Positions 44,965 to 56,522 of a stretch of 64,000 nucleotides of DNA are shown in pieces. Position 1 is the first letter of the stretch, and every line of letters begins with the position of its first letter. Under the pieces are notes generated by a model. It saw nothing but the letters and a program-made list of their open reading frames with translations, was not told the origin of the DNA and searched no databases. The translations under genes and the position numbers were made by a program. This DNA is from Syncephalastrum monosporum B8922 (taxonomy: Eukaryota; Mucoromycota; Mucoromycetes; Mucorales; Syncephalastraceae). The DNA is taken from assembly GCA_000697355.1 (NCBI GenBank), contig JNEN01000829.1, positions 62,001 through 126,000 on the forward strand, written 5' to 3'.

Positions 44965-45270
44965 GACCGCCTTTGGGCTCCGCCACTGCCATAGCTAGAC
45001 GGGTAGCTGCTGCTACTGCAGCTGAGCGTGCCTTCACCACCGCCTCCGCCTCCTTGTCGTCGCTGCAGGCGTCGTCGCGGTATCCGGTGCTATTGCTGTC
45101 GCGTGCCAGCCGCGTTCTGGCCATCGTGGCAGACGTGTAGCGCTGCGTCTCTACTGTTCGCGCTACACGCTCTTGCTCTTGGACTGGCACTAGCCGCGCC
45201 AGTCCTCGTGCCCTGTGAGTCGCCGGACATGTTCTTAGGCGTGCGTCGCATCCTCTCCTAGGCTCTCCGC
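44965..45270. repeat. GC-rich dispersed repeat, copy 2 (inverted relative to 11.1 kb)
   Basis: About 45056-45248 is the reverse complement of 11109-11300, with roughly six differences counted. Weaker similarity continues to about 44968. The block is sharply richer in G+C than the AT-rich DNA to its left. Open frames occur on both strands in both copies and look like by-products of DNA-level identity. Confidence 0.75.
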
Positions 45271-46450
45271 GTGCTGAACGTAGTGTTAGCGGTGATGCTT
45301 GCCATGACGCTGGGCCCGCCTGTCAAAGCCAGAGTGACATTGTCAGCATCGGTGCCAAATGTAACACTTGGCTTCGTTTGCGAATATTCTCCTCCCTTTC
45401 TTGTTCATGACCGAGTACCTCCCTACCTCATACCAATCCACTCGCTTCCTTATTCATCTCGTCTCCGTAATCCTTCGTATATAAATGCGCAGCATATTTG
45501 TTGAATAAACATCATCAGATTACCTTGTCGAATAATGTCTTAATCCAAGCACCAGTTTACTCTTGTCTATCTTCCCTGTTATATCTAGCTTCCTCTAGAT
45601 AAAGGCATCGGTTGCTCTCTCAAACAATCCAGTCGACTCCTCCTAGTCCTGGTACTCGTTTCCAAGCCTGTCCTGTTCTTCTGTTCCGTAGTATGTTGTT
45701 CCAGCAGCTGATGGATAAAGCCTAACGTACAATACTGTCTAGTACGTGGATTAGTTCCTATCTGCTTGTACCTGCCTTGCATAGCATTTGGTCTCTGTGT
45801 ATATTGAATCGGTGTGTGTTTACTGGCTGTTTAGTAGGACGGGGCCTGAAGCCCTCTTCCATTCCTTGCGTAGTTTCACATCTATGCCTTGCCCTCTCTT
45901 CTCTGATTACGACACTGCCCCTGCTCTTTCTTCTGCGCCGCTTGCCTCTGCGCAGGAGACGCCACCGCCACCACTCGCCGACAGTGGGTACTAGGACTTT
46001 GTGCCGGGACGTCTATGTTCGCCGATGGGCACATCGAGAAGATGTTCCCATGTGGTCCAACCCACCCCCGTGCGCCGACCTAGCCCGGCCGGGTTTCCGT
46101 GGCTCCGGCGCCGGCTGTGCGCAGACCCGTGCAATGGGTCCTGCACTCCTTGTAGCCGCTAATTGGCTGGTGTTCACCCCGTAGTTCGGTAGGGCTTTTA
46201 TAATATTTTGTACTTATTTCCCCGCTATAGTGCACCGGGAAGCACCGCCCATCCGAATTACGCTGCTTATGCCGCGTGGTCTAACTGATGCTAGGGTTCT
46301 CCGACCTAGAGCAAAGCACACAGTGACGTATAAGGTCCTTAGCAGGCATATTAAGAACAGTGGCATTCAAGTCCTCAGGTCTTATGCTCAAAAGTATTTC
46401 ACTTCATTTTCTTTTTTCTTTTCTGAATGTGGTCTAACAACACGACGCAG
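45271..46450 (+). mobile_element. LTR-retroelement-like relic
   Basis: TATATAAAT at 45478-45486 is followed about 20 bases later by AATAAA near 45504. That close promoter and poly-A signal pair is typical of the U3-R region of a retroelement LTR. Downstream is a leader-like stretch and a short GC-rich open frame (MPCPLFSDYDTAPAL, 45890-45994) broken by stops. No reverse transcriptase, integrase or second LTR is visible, so the assignment rests on the signal arrangement and on the adjacent repeat that is duplicated at 11.1 kb. Confidence 0.4.
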
Positions 46451-46902
46451 GTAGCCATCCGTCGGAAGTGAAGGATAGTAACCCAGTCATCGGTCCTTTG
46501 GGAACAGTATAGGATTGCGAGCTATCCCACTGCTCTTTGATGGCCGTAGTGCCAGATCAATGCCCCCAGCATCACAGCGAATACAGCGCGCTTTTGTGAT
46601 GCCAAAGTACTGTCTTATCTTATCCCGGATCGAAAGTCAAAGGAAAGAGACCAAATAGAAAATTTATGGCCGGTTGGAAAATATCAGTTGGAGAAGAAAG
46701 AAAAAGGAAGTATTAGGTACTTATATTTTTGATCGTCTCAAAGTGCACGGTCTTGTATTGAGGCGGGTAACTTACCCGACAGGGTGGGTTAGTGTCGCTT
46801 AGCTCGGCGCCTCGGTCGGCAACACAGTTTTTGGGTGAGAATGACATATTAGATGAATTTTTATGCGAAAAGACTTGCTTGTGACGACAAAAAATGCTTT
46901 TG

Positions 46903-46950
46903 GTGTATATCATCCCTGATTTATTTACTCTGCGAGCACCTAGACATACA
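46903..46950. repeat. Diverged relative of the 26-bp tandem repeat
   Basis: GGTGTATATCATCCCTG and, after an 11-base insertion, CTGCGAGCACCTAGACATACAT resemble consecutive parts of the units at 27859-27987. Confidence 0.5.
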
Positions 46951-47496
46951 TAGATGCTTCAGGTCAGTACAGGAAAGAAAAAAAAAGGGATATTCGTAAA
47001 GATGCTACGTTGCCTTGTTATAATGGAAGGAGCAGGTATGTCCATTTTTAGCGCAGAATGCTATTACGCAGACGATATAACGAAACTGCATTACTACGGC
47101 CCGCCGGTCATTATATTCAGGTCAATTACCTTACTGCAGAAAAATAACCTGGCACAATATATATTTTCTTTACCTTCCTGTTATCTTTCTCATACGCACG
47201 GAGGACATTCGACATACCATAGAAACCCTCATTGGAACATGCTCAATAAGGTTACATTCCTACTAGTCATATGGTTGTCGTCGTTTCTTCTTATGACTGT
47301 ATAACGAATGAATATAACAATAGATAAGAGTTAACGAAGTGACAACTAAAGGTTTTCACTATTGCCTGCCACGGAGCTTTGATTCATTTCTGATTCATTT
47401 CTCTTACAGTTGCATGTATATTGTTTTTTATAATTTCCCCTTGCTCTGACGGGATGATTAACTCTTTCTTTCACTCATTTTTCGCACTCATTCGAC

Positions 47497-49093
47497 ATGA
47501 TGTTATCTTGCTTCCCAGTATCAGAAAACTCGGTCCAGCCTACTTTTCTCTTCTGTCATTTGTTTCTCTACAGTAAACACCTCGCAGCCATCTGCCTGGC
47601 GATTTCCAACTGTCCTTCGGAAGTGACACCAGGCGGCGATATTCATATAACGCACTTCTTACACGAAGACATACTTCGATCGCGGACTATATTATACCAT
47701 ATGGCTGAGATTGCCATAGATCCGGGGGACAAATTGGTCATGAAGGGGCTTACGGATTTTCTGCAGAGAAAGCAATTGGCAAGTCGAAAATAAATATATA
47801 AAAAAAAAGGAAGAAATGACTATATGCTGACGGCTGGTGGCGCTCTGAAACAGGTGGCCTATATCACGTTACCCTTTCACGCCGTGCTGTTTTACAGATC
47901 GAAGTTGTATTTTTACATTATCAGGAACTACAAGCCCGTTCCTTATCCGGAGCTGGATGAGGAACATCCTCGGTCTTTCCTCTTCGAATGGGACGAATCT
48001 GATGATAATACACGACGCCAGAATATATCATGGGAATACCTGGCACGTTTTCTGCGTTTCACCTGTGATGTAAGTCTTTCCACTGGATCTCTATCATTGT
48101 TCGCTGTTTCTAATCAATGCTTCTACAAAGTTTATCAACGTTTGTCCGCCAGACCGAACAAAGTTTGAGGTCAAAGGAAATTCCATGCTTGCATTTCGGC
48201 TACAATACCTCGCTGATAAATTATATGCTACTTCCACCGGAAAAGAAGCCGAAAATCATACGTGCATGCTAGTAAGCTGATAAACCCATGAACAAGGATG
48301 TTATTGTGTACTATCGTGCTGATAAGAAGCTGGAGTTCGATCGACGGGATATCTTATACCTTGACATGGACCTCTTCAAACAGAAGCGTTCATACAAGTA
48401 TACCTTCTGGGAATTCGGATGTGAAAGATTCGGACTTGATCACATGTTGCCCGTCAAACAGCTATTTCCCATGCTCACAGGTCAGAGGCTTGCCGTAATG
48501 ATGTCCATATCATAAGTTTATGTTATCGTTTCAGGCGGTGTTCTCACCCTTGATCCATCGGTATGGCTATTAATTCGACCCAGTCTACTAAAGAACATTG
48601 CGGATGCGATAAAACGGGTAATTCAAATTGATTATCAAGGGAAATGTAATCAATGATGAAGATGAACAGCTCAACAACAATCTTATCGGTGCCAAATGGA
48701 AAATTATCTTGCCAGACACCTTTCTTGGTCGTCTCCGATATAAAGCAATTGAATTGGGATTTCATGAAAACGAGTAAGTGACGGTGCATCAATGACAGAA
48801 GGTTTAAACATCTATACATTTGTTCTTTGTTATCTAGATACAATGGCGCCAAGAACGAAGTAATACGATTGATATTGCAAGAAGACATCTGCTTTGGCAT
48901 GTTGGACTTTGATTCCTCTCGCTATATAGGTACATGGTTCCGTGACGTTGTCTATAGCAAGCGCTATGAAGCAGAGTACTTTGTGATGATTACAGAAGCT
49001 TCTTCCAAACAGAATTTATGCTATGAGTGTCTTACTCCATGGCACTGCTGGTCGCTATACGAAATTTACCAATACGATATTATCAGCTCATAA
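47497..49093 (+). pseudogene. Decayed gene of unknown family
   Basis: Protein-like stretches follow one another on the plus strand: ICLAISNCPSEVTPGGDIHI, VAYITLPFHAVLFYRSKLYF, FLFEWDESDDNTRRQNISWE, FINVCPPDRTKFEVKG, RADKKLEFDRRDILYLDMDL, FGLDHMLPVKQLFPMLTGGV, WKIILPDTFLGRLRYKA and NGAKNEVIRLILQEDICFG. Several joints have good splice signals: 47779-47853 (a GC...AG intron), 48070-48130 and 48776-48838. Two joints fail. TGA TAA stops near 48277 have no intron long enough to remove them, and there is a one-base frameshift near 48635. So it is either a pseudogene or a sequence with errors. I do not recognise the family, and the start is uncertain. Confidence 0.55.
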
Positions 49094-50903
49094 TCATTGC
49101 TGATCGCCGTTTTCAAAGTCGTTTACATATAGCACATAGTGTAGCCAATATCATGTCTTCTACGTGTATGTTCGAAAATTGTACTACTGTTAGCATGCAA
49201 AGCAATACACAGCATATCACTCGTCGAAAAAGAAAAAAGCCCCACCCCCCATAAGTCTAGCACATTACACCACTACGGATAAAGAAGTCAGCTCAGGCAA
49301 AGATAGCACGAGAAGGTCTGATTACAATATACCTTACCACGCCTGTCTGAACCTCGAAAGCATTACAAATACCGTTGTTCTGGAAATGTGAGCTCGTTAA
49401 AATAAAAAAAAAAATACATTATAACTCGGGATGGGATAGTAAGATGATATGTTCGTACGACGTCAAGGGGGGAAAGAACTGAGATTAAGAGAAGGCTTAG
49501 CAATACTTAGCAATCTTACGCCAAAGAGTACTGCAGTGGCCAGCTGACGAATATTGATCATCTTGCATTTTGTTCTGCATCATAAAAGGCAATAAGGACG
49601 CATCTACTTCATTCAATTGCACAGTGTTTGTCCAAGTGTCTCCGCCAATCTTTATCATATAGCCAACAGGTATTTTACTTCTTTAAAATTGACCTACGAA
49701 GAGCATGAATGCCAAGTTCTTGGCTTTTCTATTATTACGTCTAGTGTACTCCTGCCCCGCATCCCATAGGTTCGATTCACCCCTTGGCTTACCCATTCAA
49801 ATGAGTTATAGATTTACCCTGAACAAATGCAGCACGGGCGTTGAACCATTTTCAACGTCTATATGAAGGCGCACATACGTGCAGACGCATGCATCCATAC
49901 TCAGCAAACACGTTCCTGTTGTCCACAACTTTGGTGCGTCCTGCCAACTTTGTCTCCACAGAAGAAATCCCCAGACCAGTCCGTAAAACCTTATGTCCTA
50001 ATTTGAGAGAGATCGGCACATGTTGCTTTTCCTTCATAGAATATCTTCTTATGTGTAGGCTGACATCCATAGCAGGCAAGTACGGTATGCATGTGAGCTT
50101 GCCAAAATAAAGTAAAGGCCAAGGATATGCATGGGACATTGATCTATTTATTTTTTTTCTTTGTTACCTGCATACCGAATACATGGAAGGGTAAAAGATT
50201 TCCATGCCCATGGCTTTTTTGTTGTTATTCCAATTTTTGTTTGCCTACTTGACGAAGATGCCACCATCGATAATTATAGAAGAATAAGGGGCCAAAGTAA
50301 AAAAAAAAAAAAAAAAGGTAGGTAGGGCGAATCGGATGGCAAGATGCCAATGCAAACGCACGTGGAAAATGAAAGCCGATGCATGCCCAAGCTGGTCCCG
50401 AGGTCTCGCACGCTGTAGAAAAGGGCGCGCATTCGGAAGATTATGATTTGGACGATCCTCACAACACAACAGAAGAAGGTTTTTTTCTTTTCCCGGTCAC
50501 AAGATCTGGGGGGACGATAGTTTATATTTCTGGATAAAGTATATCATGTTTTGTTGGATATGTATACTAGTGTGAGAAGTGCGGGTGTGTTTGTAGGACG
50601 CGTGCATTGCTAAGACTATTTACACATGTACAAATAGGATATACACATGTGGGAATAAAGAAAGGGGATTGAAATGTGAACAAACGCAAAAATAAGGCTT
50701 CTATGGGTAAGCTATACAAATGAACAAACGTAAACAAAAGACGTTTCCAGGGATCGAGTGGGATATACATAGCGGGGAATAATATATAGCAACATAGCAA
50801 CAAAAGGATAATAGTGGTGGAAATGCATGCATGAATGTGTTAAAAAAGTGTGTGTGTGTGTGGGAGAGGAAAGGTTGTCTGTACACGGACGGGGCAAGTG
50901 AGG
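49094..50903. other. Spacer and STE12 3' flank
   Basis: No gene recognised. It holds an A run at 50300-50316 and CA/TG-rich sequence at 50850-50862. A GGTTCGATTCACC string at 49769 resembles a tRNA B box but has no matching arms. Confidence 0.5.
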
Positions 50904-52784
50904 TTAATAGTTGATGAGAGCGTCGGTTGGGCGCATGGTCGTCTCGCCCAGACCGTAAGGGAATCCAGTCGACGTTGAAGGTGAGATGGGAGTGGTGAGG
51001 CCGTTCTCATCAAAGTAGACACTTTGAGAGACCTGTGAAGGATGCACATAAGGCACATAGCCGTAGGACACCGTAGGCAAGACCAAATCGCGCTGGTGGC
51101 AGTGCTCATCGAACCAAGACTGCTGGGCAGATTCTGACGGTTGCTGCGGTGGCGGCTGATCCCAGTCAAAACCGTAGTTGAATGTAGTCAGCGCGTTGCT
51201 GCCAACAAGCGGATCATCTGCCGAGCTGCTCGTGGCCGAGGTAGACGAAGACAAGGACGCGATTGGTGCTGGCACACGAAGACCATCATCCTCTTCGTCG
51301 TCATCGAGCATCTTGCAGTCCTCTTCATCTGAGTAGACGTTGCCAACAGCAAACGAAGGGCGATGTGTGGGTGAGGAGAAGCATGAGGAACTGACGGACG
51401 AGCAGGTGGATGTGGTGAGCGACGGGAAAAAGCGGTGACACTCATCCTCGTTGGGCGTTTGCCAAGCCGGCTCTTCAACTTTGCATGGTACTATAGCGAG
51501 GTCATTGGCTTGTTCGTCATGCAAGGTTTCCTTTTTGGCCGAACGCAAACGGGTATTTTGGGTGGTGGTGCTTTTTCTACGCGGGCGCAGGTCGTCTTCT
51601 TTGGCAGGGCGTTGACGGCGTTCGTGCGTCTTTCTGTGTTGCGCCAAATTGTCGGAACGCGAGAAACGCTTGCCACACAAGCTGCAGAGATAAGGGCGTT
51701 CCATGGTGTGGGTGCGAAGATGACGTTTAAGGTGCTCGAGCCGCTTAAAGAGTTTGCCACAGGAGCTCAATGGGCAGGTGAACAGGCGGGACGGATCCTC
51801 GAGCGAATCTTGGTGGTTATGGCGCATGTGCGGTGTCCGGTTGTGCGGCCAGCACATGGAGCGCATGGCTTGTGCATGTTGCTCTGCGGGATCGATGCGG
51901 AGTGGGTGGCAACGGCGGCGGCGTTGTTTGTAAGAAGGCGAGCCTTCAAAGAGAGAGAAGTTGCCAAACACAGTTGAGGTTTTATCGTCACTTGGTTGCG
52001 GCTGCTGCCATGACAGGAGGGGGGCGGAGCAGGAAGATGAGAGCGGGCGAGGTGAGTCAATACTGATGCTGGTGGTGGGAGTGGGCGTGGTGGGGGTAGC
52101 GGGAGCAGTACTGGAAGTGTTGAGAAGGTCATACGAGGCGAGGGAACGGCCGCCATTGAGACAGGCGTCGAGCTCGAGGTCACTCAAAAGATTTTTGCGG
52201 AACTCGTCAAAGAGGGCCTGGGTGGTATCAAGCGAGATGGAGACGGCGGGAGAGGCGACGGCGAGCGACGTCGGCTCGATGCCGAGCTTTTCGCGTTTCA
52301 GGTCGCGTTCGAGAGCGTCGAGAAAGAGGCGGTCGTGCGGGACGGAGTACCAGTTGAAGACTTTTTGCTTTTTCTGCGTCCGAATACAGTTGTGCTTGTA
52401 CAACAAATCGAGGAAGGATGATTTGGGTTCCTCGAGTGTGGCGTCTGCTCCGGGTTTCAGATTGCGCAGGTCGCTAAAGATGCCCTCTTCGAACTTTTTC
52501 AGGTTCTGGATCGGTCGGCCAAACGCATGGAAGCGAAATGTCAGGCACCGTACGATATCAGTGCCCGAGATAAAGTGCGATTGGTGCCACTGTACACACG
52601 ACACAAATTCACCCGTCGGTAGTGCGTGTCGTTTGATCGGCGCTTCGTGTTCGGGGACGTCCCACTCCGTCGGTGCTGTCGCCAAAAAATATTTGAGTTG
52701 ATTGATGAGCTCCAGGCGTTCCTCGACATCCTTCTCCGTAGGAAAAGGCATCGGGTTGTCAACCGTCGAATGATGCGTCGACAT
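50904..52784 (-). CDS. STE12: STE12-family transcription factor with C2H2 fingers (626 aa, intronless)
   Basis: The start is taken at [20 protein letters not shown] (complement of 52782-52784). A further 40 in-frame codons upstream encode Phe/Pro/Leu-rich text unlike any Ste12 and are probably leader. The STE DNA-binding domain (about residues 15-165) includes [57 protein letters not shown] and [20 protein letters not shown]. Two C2H2 fingers lie near residues 330-390 ([20 protein letters not shown], then [20 protein letters not shown]). Fingers are found in Ste12 of filamentous fungi but not of budding yeast. The rest is Ser/Thr/Pro-rich with acidic patches ([16 protein letters not shown]). 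It acts downstream of MAP kinases in mating and invasive growth. Confidence 0.96.
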   Translation of the reverse strand: MSTHHSTVDNPMPFPTEKDVEERLELINQLKYFLATAPTEWDVPEHEAPIKRHALPTGEFVSCVQWHQSHFISGTDIVRCLTFRFHAFGRPIQNLKKFEEGIFSDLRNLKPGADATLEEPKSSFLDLLYKHNCIRTQKKQKVFNWYSVPHDRLFLDALERDLKREKLGIEPTSLAVASPAVSISLDTTQALFDEFRKNLLSDLELDACLNGGRSLASYDLLNTSSTAPATPTTPTPTTSISIDSPRPLSSSCSAPLLSWQQPQPSDDKTSTVFGNFSLFEGSPSYKQRRRRCHPLRIDPAEQHAQAMRSMCWPHNRTPHMRHNHQDSLEDPSRLFTCPLSSCGKLFKRLEHLKRHLRTHTMERPYLCSLCGKRFSRSDNLAQHRKTHERRQRPAKEDDLRPRRKSTTTQNTRLRSAKKETLHDEQANDLAIVPCKVEEPAWQTPNEDECHRFFPSLTTSTCSSVSSSCFSSPTHRPSFAVGNVYSDEEDCKMLDDDEEDDGLRVPAPIASLSSSTSATSSSADDPLVGSNALTTFNYGFDWDQPPPQQPSESAQQSWFDEHCHQRDLVLPTVSYGYVPYVHPSQVSQSVYFDENGLTTPISPSTSTGFPYGLGETTMRPTDALINY

Positions 52785-53324
52785 AGGTGAGAGTGTGGTC
52801 TGTGGAAGAGGAAGAAGAGTAGGGAAAGAGAAGAAAGGCAGAAAGTAAGAAGGAAGAGGAAAGAAAGGAAAAAAGAGAAAACGGGAACTTATATTAGCAT
52901 CCATATCATCCTAATAATCGCCCATCTCCACCCATGCCATACACGTAGGCTGCAATCAATAAATTGCATCTCATCAGCAGGAGGCGGGCTGATGATTATC
53001 CTTACCTAGCGCGTATATAGAATAAATGTAAAGCGTGAATGCGCAGTTGCTTTTTTCGAAAAGTGGTGGTAGATCCAAGAGAAAGGGTTCCAGCCAGTTC
53101 CGCGTCCTTGGGGGGTTTTTATCATTCCAACGAGCAAAAAAAACTTTTTTTTTCGCAACTTATGAAAGGGTCATCGGGCATTGTTTACCTGCCCCTTCAA
53201 ACACTTCTTTGTTGTACGACCCACCATAAAGTGTCTCAGCTTCGTCTCGCATGACGTCAAGTAAACTTTCTTCCTCTACTTTTTTTTTACTCTCTCGCCA
53301 AAAAAAAATAATCTGGTCCTAATC
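52785..53324. promoter_or_regulatory. Divergent promoter STE12 / fasciclin gene, with a CRE palindrome
   Basis: This is the 540-base divergent spacer. TGACGTCA at 53252-53259 is a perfect cAMP-response/bZIP palindrome 66 bases before the fasciclin ATG. A T run (53281-53290) sits closer to the start. The STE12 side is purine-rich (52800-52880), meaning CT-rich on the coding strand. Function of the CRE is inferred. Confidence 0.5.
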
Positions 53325-53864
53325 ATGCTACAAGTAGTAGTGCTGCTTCTTGTTGTCGCCTTCGTCAGCACGAGCTCGGCGCAATATTTTGATAAAGACA
53401 TGGAGCCAAAGCCTCACTTGCTCTACGAACCCAATGCACCGGACTATACGTCGGCGGTACCATCCTTGTTTGACAAACTGGCAGTGGATCCTCAATTATC
53501 CACTTTTATGGATGTCCTTACACAAGTGGGCAGTGTCATGCAGCTAGTGAATAATTCGGAGCTGCAGCAGCCCATCACCGTCTTTTGCCCCGTCAATGCC
53601 GCATTCAATCATCGCACGACCGATGTCGCCCATCTGGACGATTTCCTGCGCCATCACGTTGTGCCGGGTGCGCGCCTCGAGCCCAGCGACCTCAAGCACT
53701 CGCAGACGCTGGATGCGATGGACGGGACGATCCAGGTGGACTACCACTTGTTTTCACGCAAAAGCACTCTGAATGGAGTGGCTACGGTGGACACGGGCCA
53801 TGCTATCCATGCAGCCAATGGTATTGCGTACAAAGTTGATCATACTTTGTCCGCCAAGCCCTAA
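53325..53864 (+). CDS. Secreted fasciclin (FAS1) domain protein (179 aa)
   Basis: Single exon. A hydrophobic signal peptide (MLQVVVLLLVVAFVSTSSA, cleavage probably before QYF) is followed by one FAS1 domain. Seen are LSTFMDVLTQVGSV, the H1-type motif ITVFCPVNAAFNH, DDFLRHHVVPGARLEPSDL, and the H2-like end VATVDTGHAIHAANGIAYKV with VDHTLSA. No GPI-attachment signal or second membrane segment is visible, so it is probably released or held in the cell wall. FAS1 proteins act in cell adhesion and wall organisation. The length fits a one-domain member. Confidence 0.93.
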   Translation: MLQVVVLLLVVAFVSTSSAQYFDKDMEPKPHLLYEPNAPDYTSAVPSLFDKLAVDPQLSTFMDVLTQVGSVMQLVNNSELQQPITVFCPVNAAFNHRTTDVAHLDDFLRHHVVPGARLEPSDLKHSQTLDAMDGTIQVDYHLFSRKSTLNGVATVDTGHAIHAANGIAYKVDHTLSAKP

Positions 53865-56522
53865 GGTCCGCGTTACACAGCACAAGCACCCCCGAGAGTA
53901 ATATGTATCCCATTTTACTGTTGTTGCCTACCAACCTCGGGAGTTGCCCGATTTCGACAAGTCGCATGCCATATCCATCTTACACCTATTGTTTCCCTTC
54001 GCCATCGCCTTTTCCGGCTATTCCGATTTCTCTTTTACTTCTGTACATCCCATGAGCAAAAAAAAAAAAAAAAAATTCGTTTTCTTAGGGTGTCTCTTTT
54101 TTTTTTCTTTTTACCACCCGCGCTTTTTTTTTCTGTAATATCTAAGTGAGTATAGTGAGTGAACGACTTCGCAATATGTACTTTTAGGGCTCAAGTCTTT
54201 AGTTTCCGACGAGCCCTTTTGTTCCATGGTCTACACTTATTTGCGCAACCACAACATTGAACACTTCGTTTAGCCTGTTCCGAGGAATCCGATTGAAACA
54301 GTGAACACAAAAAAAAGTTTTTTGTTCAGCGGGTGCATCTGCCATGTACTCTATTTACTTTTTCACATTACGAGCTTGTGTGCTGGATAGATCCATTCCA
54401 TTCTCATTTTCGATTTTCCATCGATTCGTGTCCCAACCCTATGAAGCTACACTTTAGTACTATCGCATCCACCTAATATTCGATCCAATTCTTGCACCCA
54501 CCCCCCTATCAGATCATTGAGTTCCCAGACGAGTGGGTATGGCGTAGAATTGCTTTCTGCGGCACCAGATGCGGCGTTGATTTGTATATATGTTGTGTAT
54601 GTGTCCTTATGCCGTGTCCGTACAAAAGTTCGCCCAAGGCCCGTTTATGGCATGATGTTTACACTATCGTGTGCTTAGACTGAATAGATCGACCGCCTTT
54701 TTTTTCTCATTCTCGCTTGACTTTTCTTCCTCGAGTGTGCAGTTTGAAACTCGAGATTCGGTTTCGTGCACAACATGCTGGATATGCAGGCTTATTTCGT
54801 ACACGAGAAAAAAAAAAAAAAGAAGGGCGGGCTGCTGCGGTTTATCATACCCAACCCCCCAAAAATACTCTTGTGTACCCGTTCCATGCACGAACATTTA
54901 CTCAAAGCTTATCAGGGCGAAAAATTTCTTTTTTTTTTTTCCTTCCTTCTTACTTAGAAGCATCGGCGTGAGAATTAAAACGCGTGTTTTTTTTCTTACA
55001 GAAGAGTCAAAAAGAATAAGAATACTGCTAGAAAGTAGGACGGTAGGCCAGGAATTAGGAATGGTCCAAGGAAAAGAGCTCTTCCTCGTGGCGGTTTTGT
55101 TTTCTTTTTCTTCCTTCTCATTCAGGTGTAATGTGTACAGAGCCCGCGTTGTCAAGCGCGCCTGAGAATGTTTACCTTTTCTGTACGTGTATCAGCATCC
55201 AACTGCGGACGACTTTGCCCTTGTCTGGTCAGAAGTTTAAAAAAAAAAAAGCTGAGACAAAAATTACCCGAAAAGAGAGGTAGAAAGAGATCTGGCTGCT
55301 GTTCATGTATCAAGCAGGACAGGGACATTTGACTTCGGATCGTTCGCGACCGCCTTCCGATCAATAACAAGTTGCCTCTTTTGCACATTTTGCAGATAAA
55401 AAAACTGTGTCGACAAGTGTCATGTGAAAACGTTTGATCCACGAGTACCCTCATGTCAATAAACGTCCAGGGCGCTGGTCGCCGCATCAACACCTACATC
55501 ATCCATACCCATATTAGCATATGTATGCTGTATGTAAAATCAGTTTTGGGTTATGTTGGATTTGATGATGATGCTCATCCATCATGATCACGAGATGATA
55601 ATAGGTATGACTCAACCGAGCATCGCATACACTGTAATTAGCCTGCCAGGCATCTGCGTGCGAATAGTTTGCGTTCCATCATGCGCTGTCATCCCATATC
55701 GTCGCTGCTCCAAGATGCCGTTTCAAACACAGGCATACTTTAGCTCTTCAAGACATTCAGAGAGTATAAGATATATTACTTCCATCGGATGGAGCTGTAC
55801 GTAGTATGTACGTATGAGTTGTCACCTCAAGGGAGACGATGACGCATACGGCTACAAGGTATCGACTGCGGCAACGACAGTTTCGGCATTTGCTTTGTTC
55901 CATCAAGCGGAAATCAGCAAATCCGGTCTGTTACATATCATAAGCTGCTTCAGATGTAGTTTTTGCACTACCACATGATGTTTGGGAATAGCTGTACGGG
56001 TGCCTTCCCCACATCTACTATTGGGACGTATTGCTAGACTATACGTCATTTACATGATCTTGGTTATTGTGTGGAAGAATAAAAACTTTCGTGGGACATA
56101 ATGCGTGTCAAGTATACGGAGAGGTAAACATTCTTTGGACGTCTGTGAGCTTTTCAAACACACTGGGAAAACAATGCACATGCTTTGCCTAGGGCTGCTC
56201 TGCTCTGTTGAGCGCTCGGTACAGGCAAAGAACATAAGTTCTCAAATGTGGTTGTTGCATTATCTTTTATGACTTGAGTCTCTGCTCAGTACTCCTACTA
56301 CTATTAAGTGGCTTCTAGAGCTTCCTGTGCCTCGAGGATAGAATAGGGCTGTCGTACTACACTATCTCGATTGGGCAGCATGAGGGTGGCAGGTCGCGCC
56401 TTCAAATGAAAAGGTTGACAACCCAAAATTGGAAAAAGCAGTCCGACTGACGTGGTGACAACCTTTGCTGGGAGATTATCCATCACGACTTGTTCCTCTG
56501 CGGCTCAACCGACTACACCAGC
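53865..56522. other. Gene-poor spacer with homopolymer tracts
   Basis: About 2.7 kb without a supported gene. Long A runs at 54058-54074, T runs near 54098-54135, an A run near 54808-54821, a T run near 54928-54940 and an A run near 55239-55250 dominate the left half. The right end is the PRP19 promoter. Confidence 0.5.

Noticed and set aside
49755..49800. tRNA-like B-box string GGTTCGATTCACC
   Set aside because: The flanks cannot form the 5-bp T stem, and no acceptor or anticodon arm is found around it.
52785..52904. N-terminal extension of STE12 by 40 codons (MDANISS start)
   Set aside because: The text is Phe/Pro/Leu-rich from a CT-rich leader. Ste12 proteins begin close to the STE domain, as the MSTHHS start gives.
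54671..55165. 164-codon plus-strand frame
   Set aside because: It is made of poly-A/T tracts giving Phe and Lys runs, with no credible protein text.
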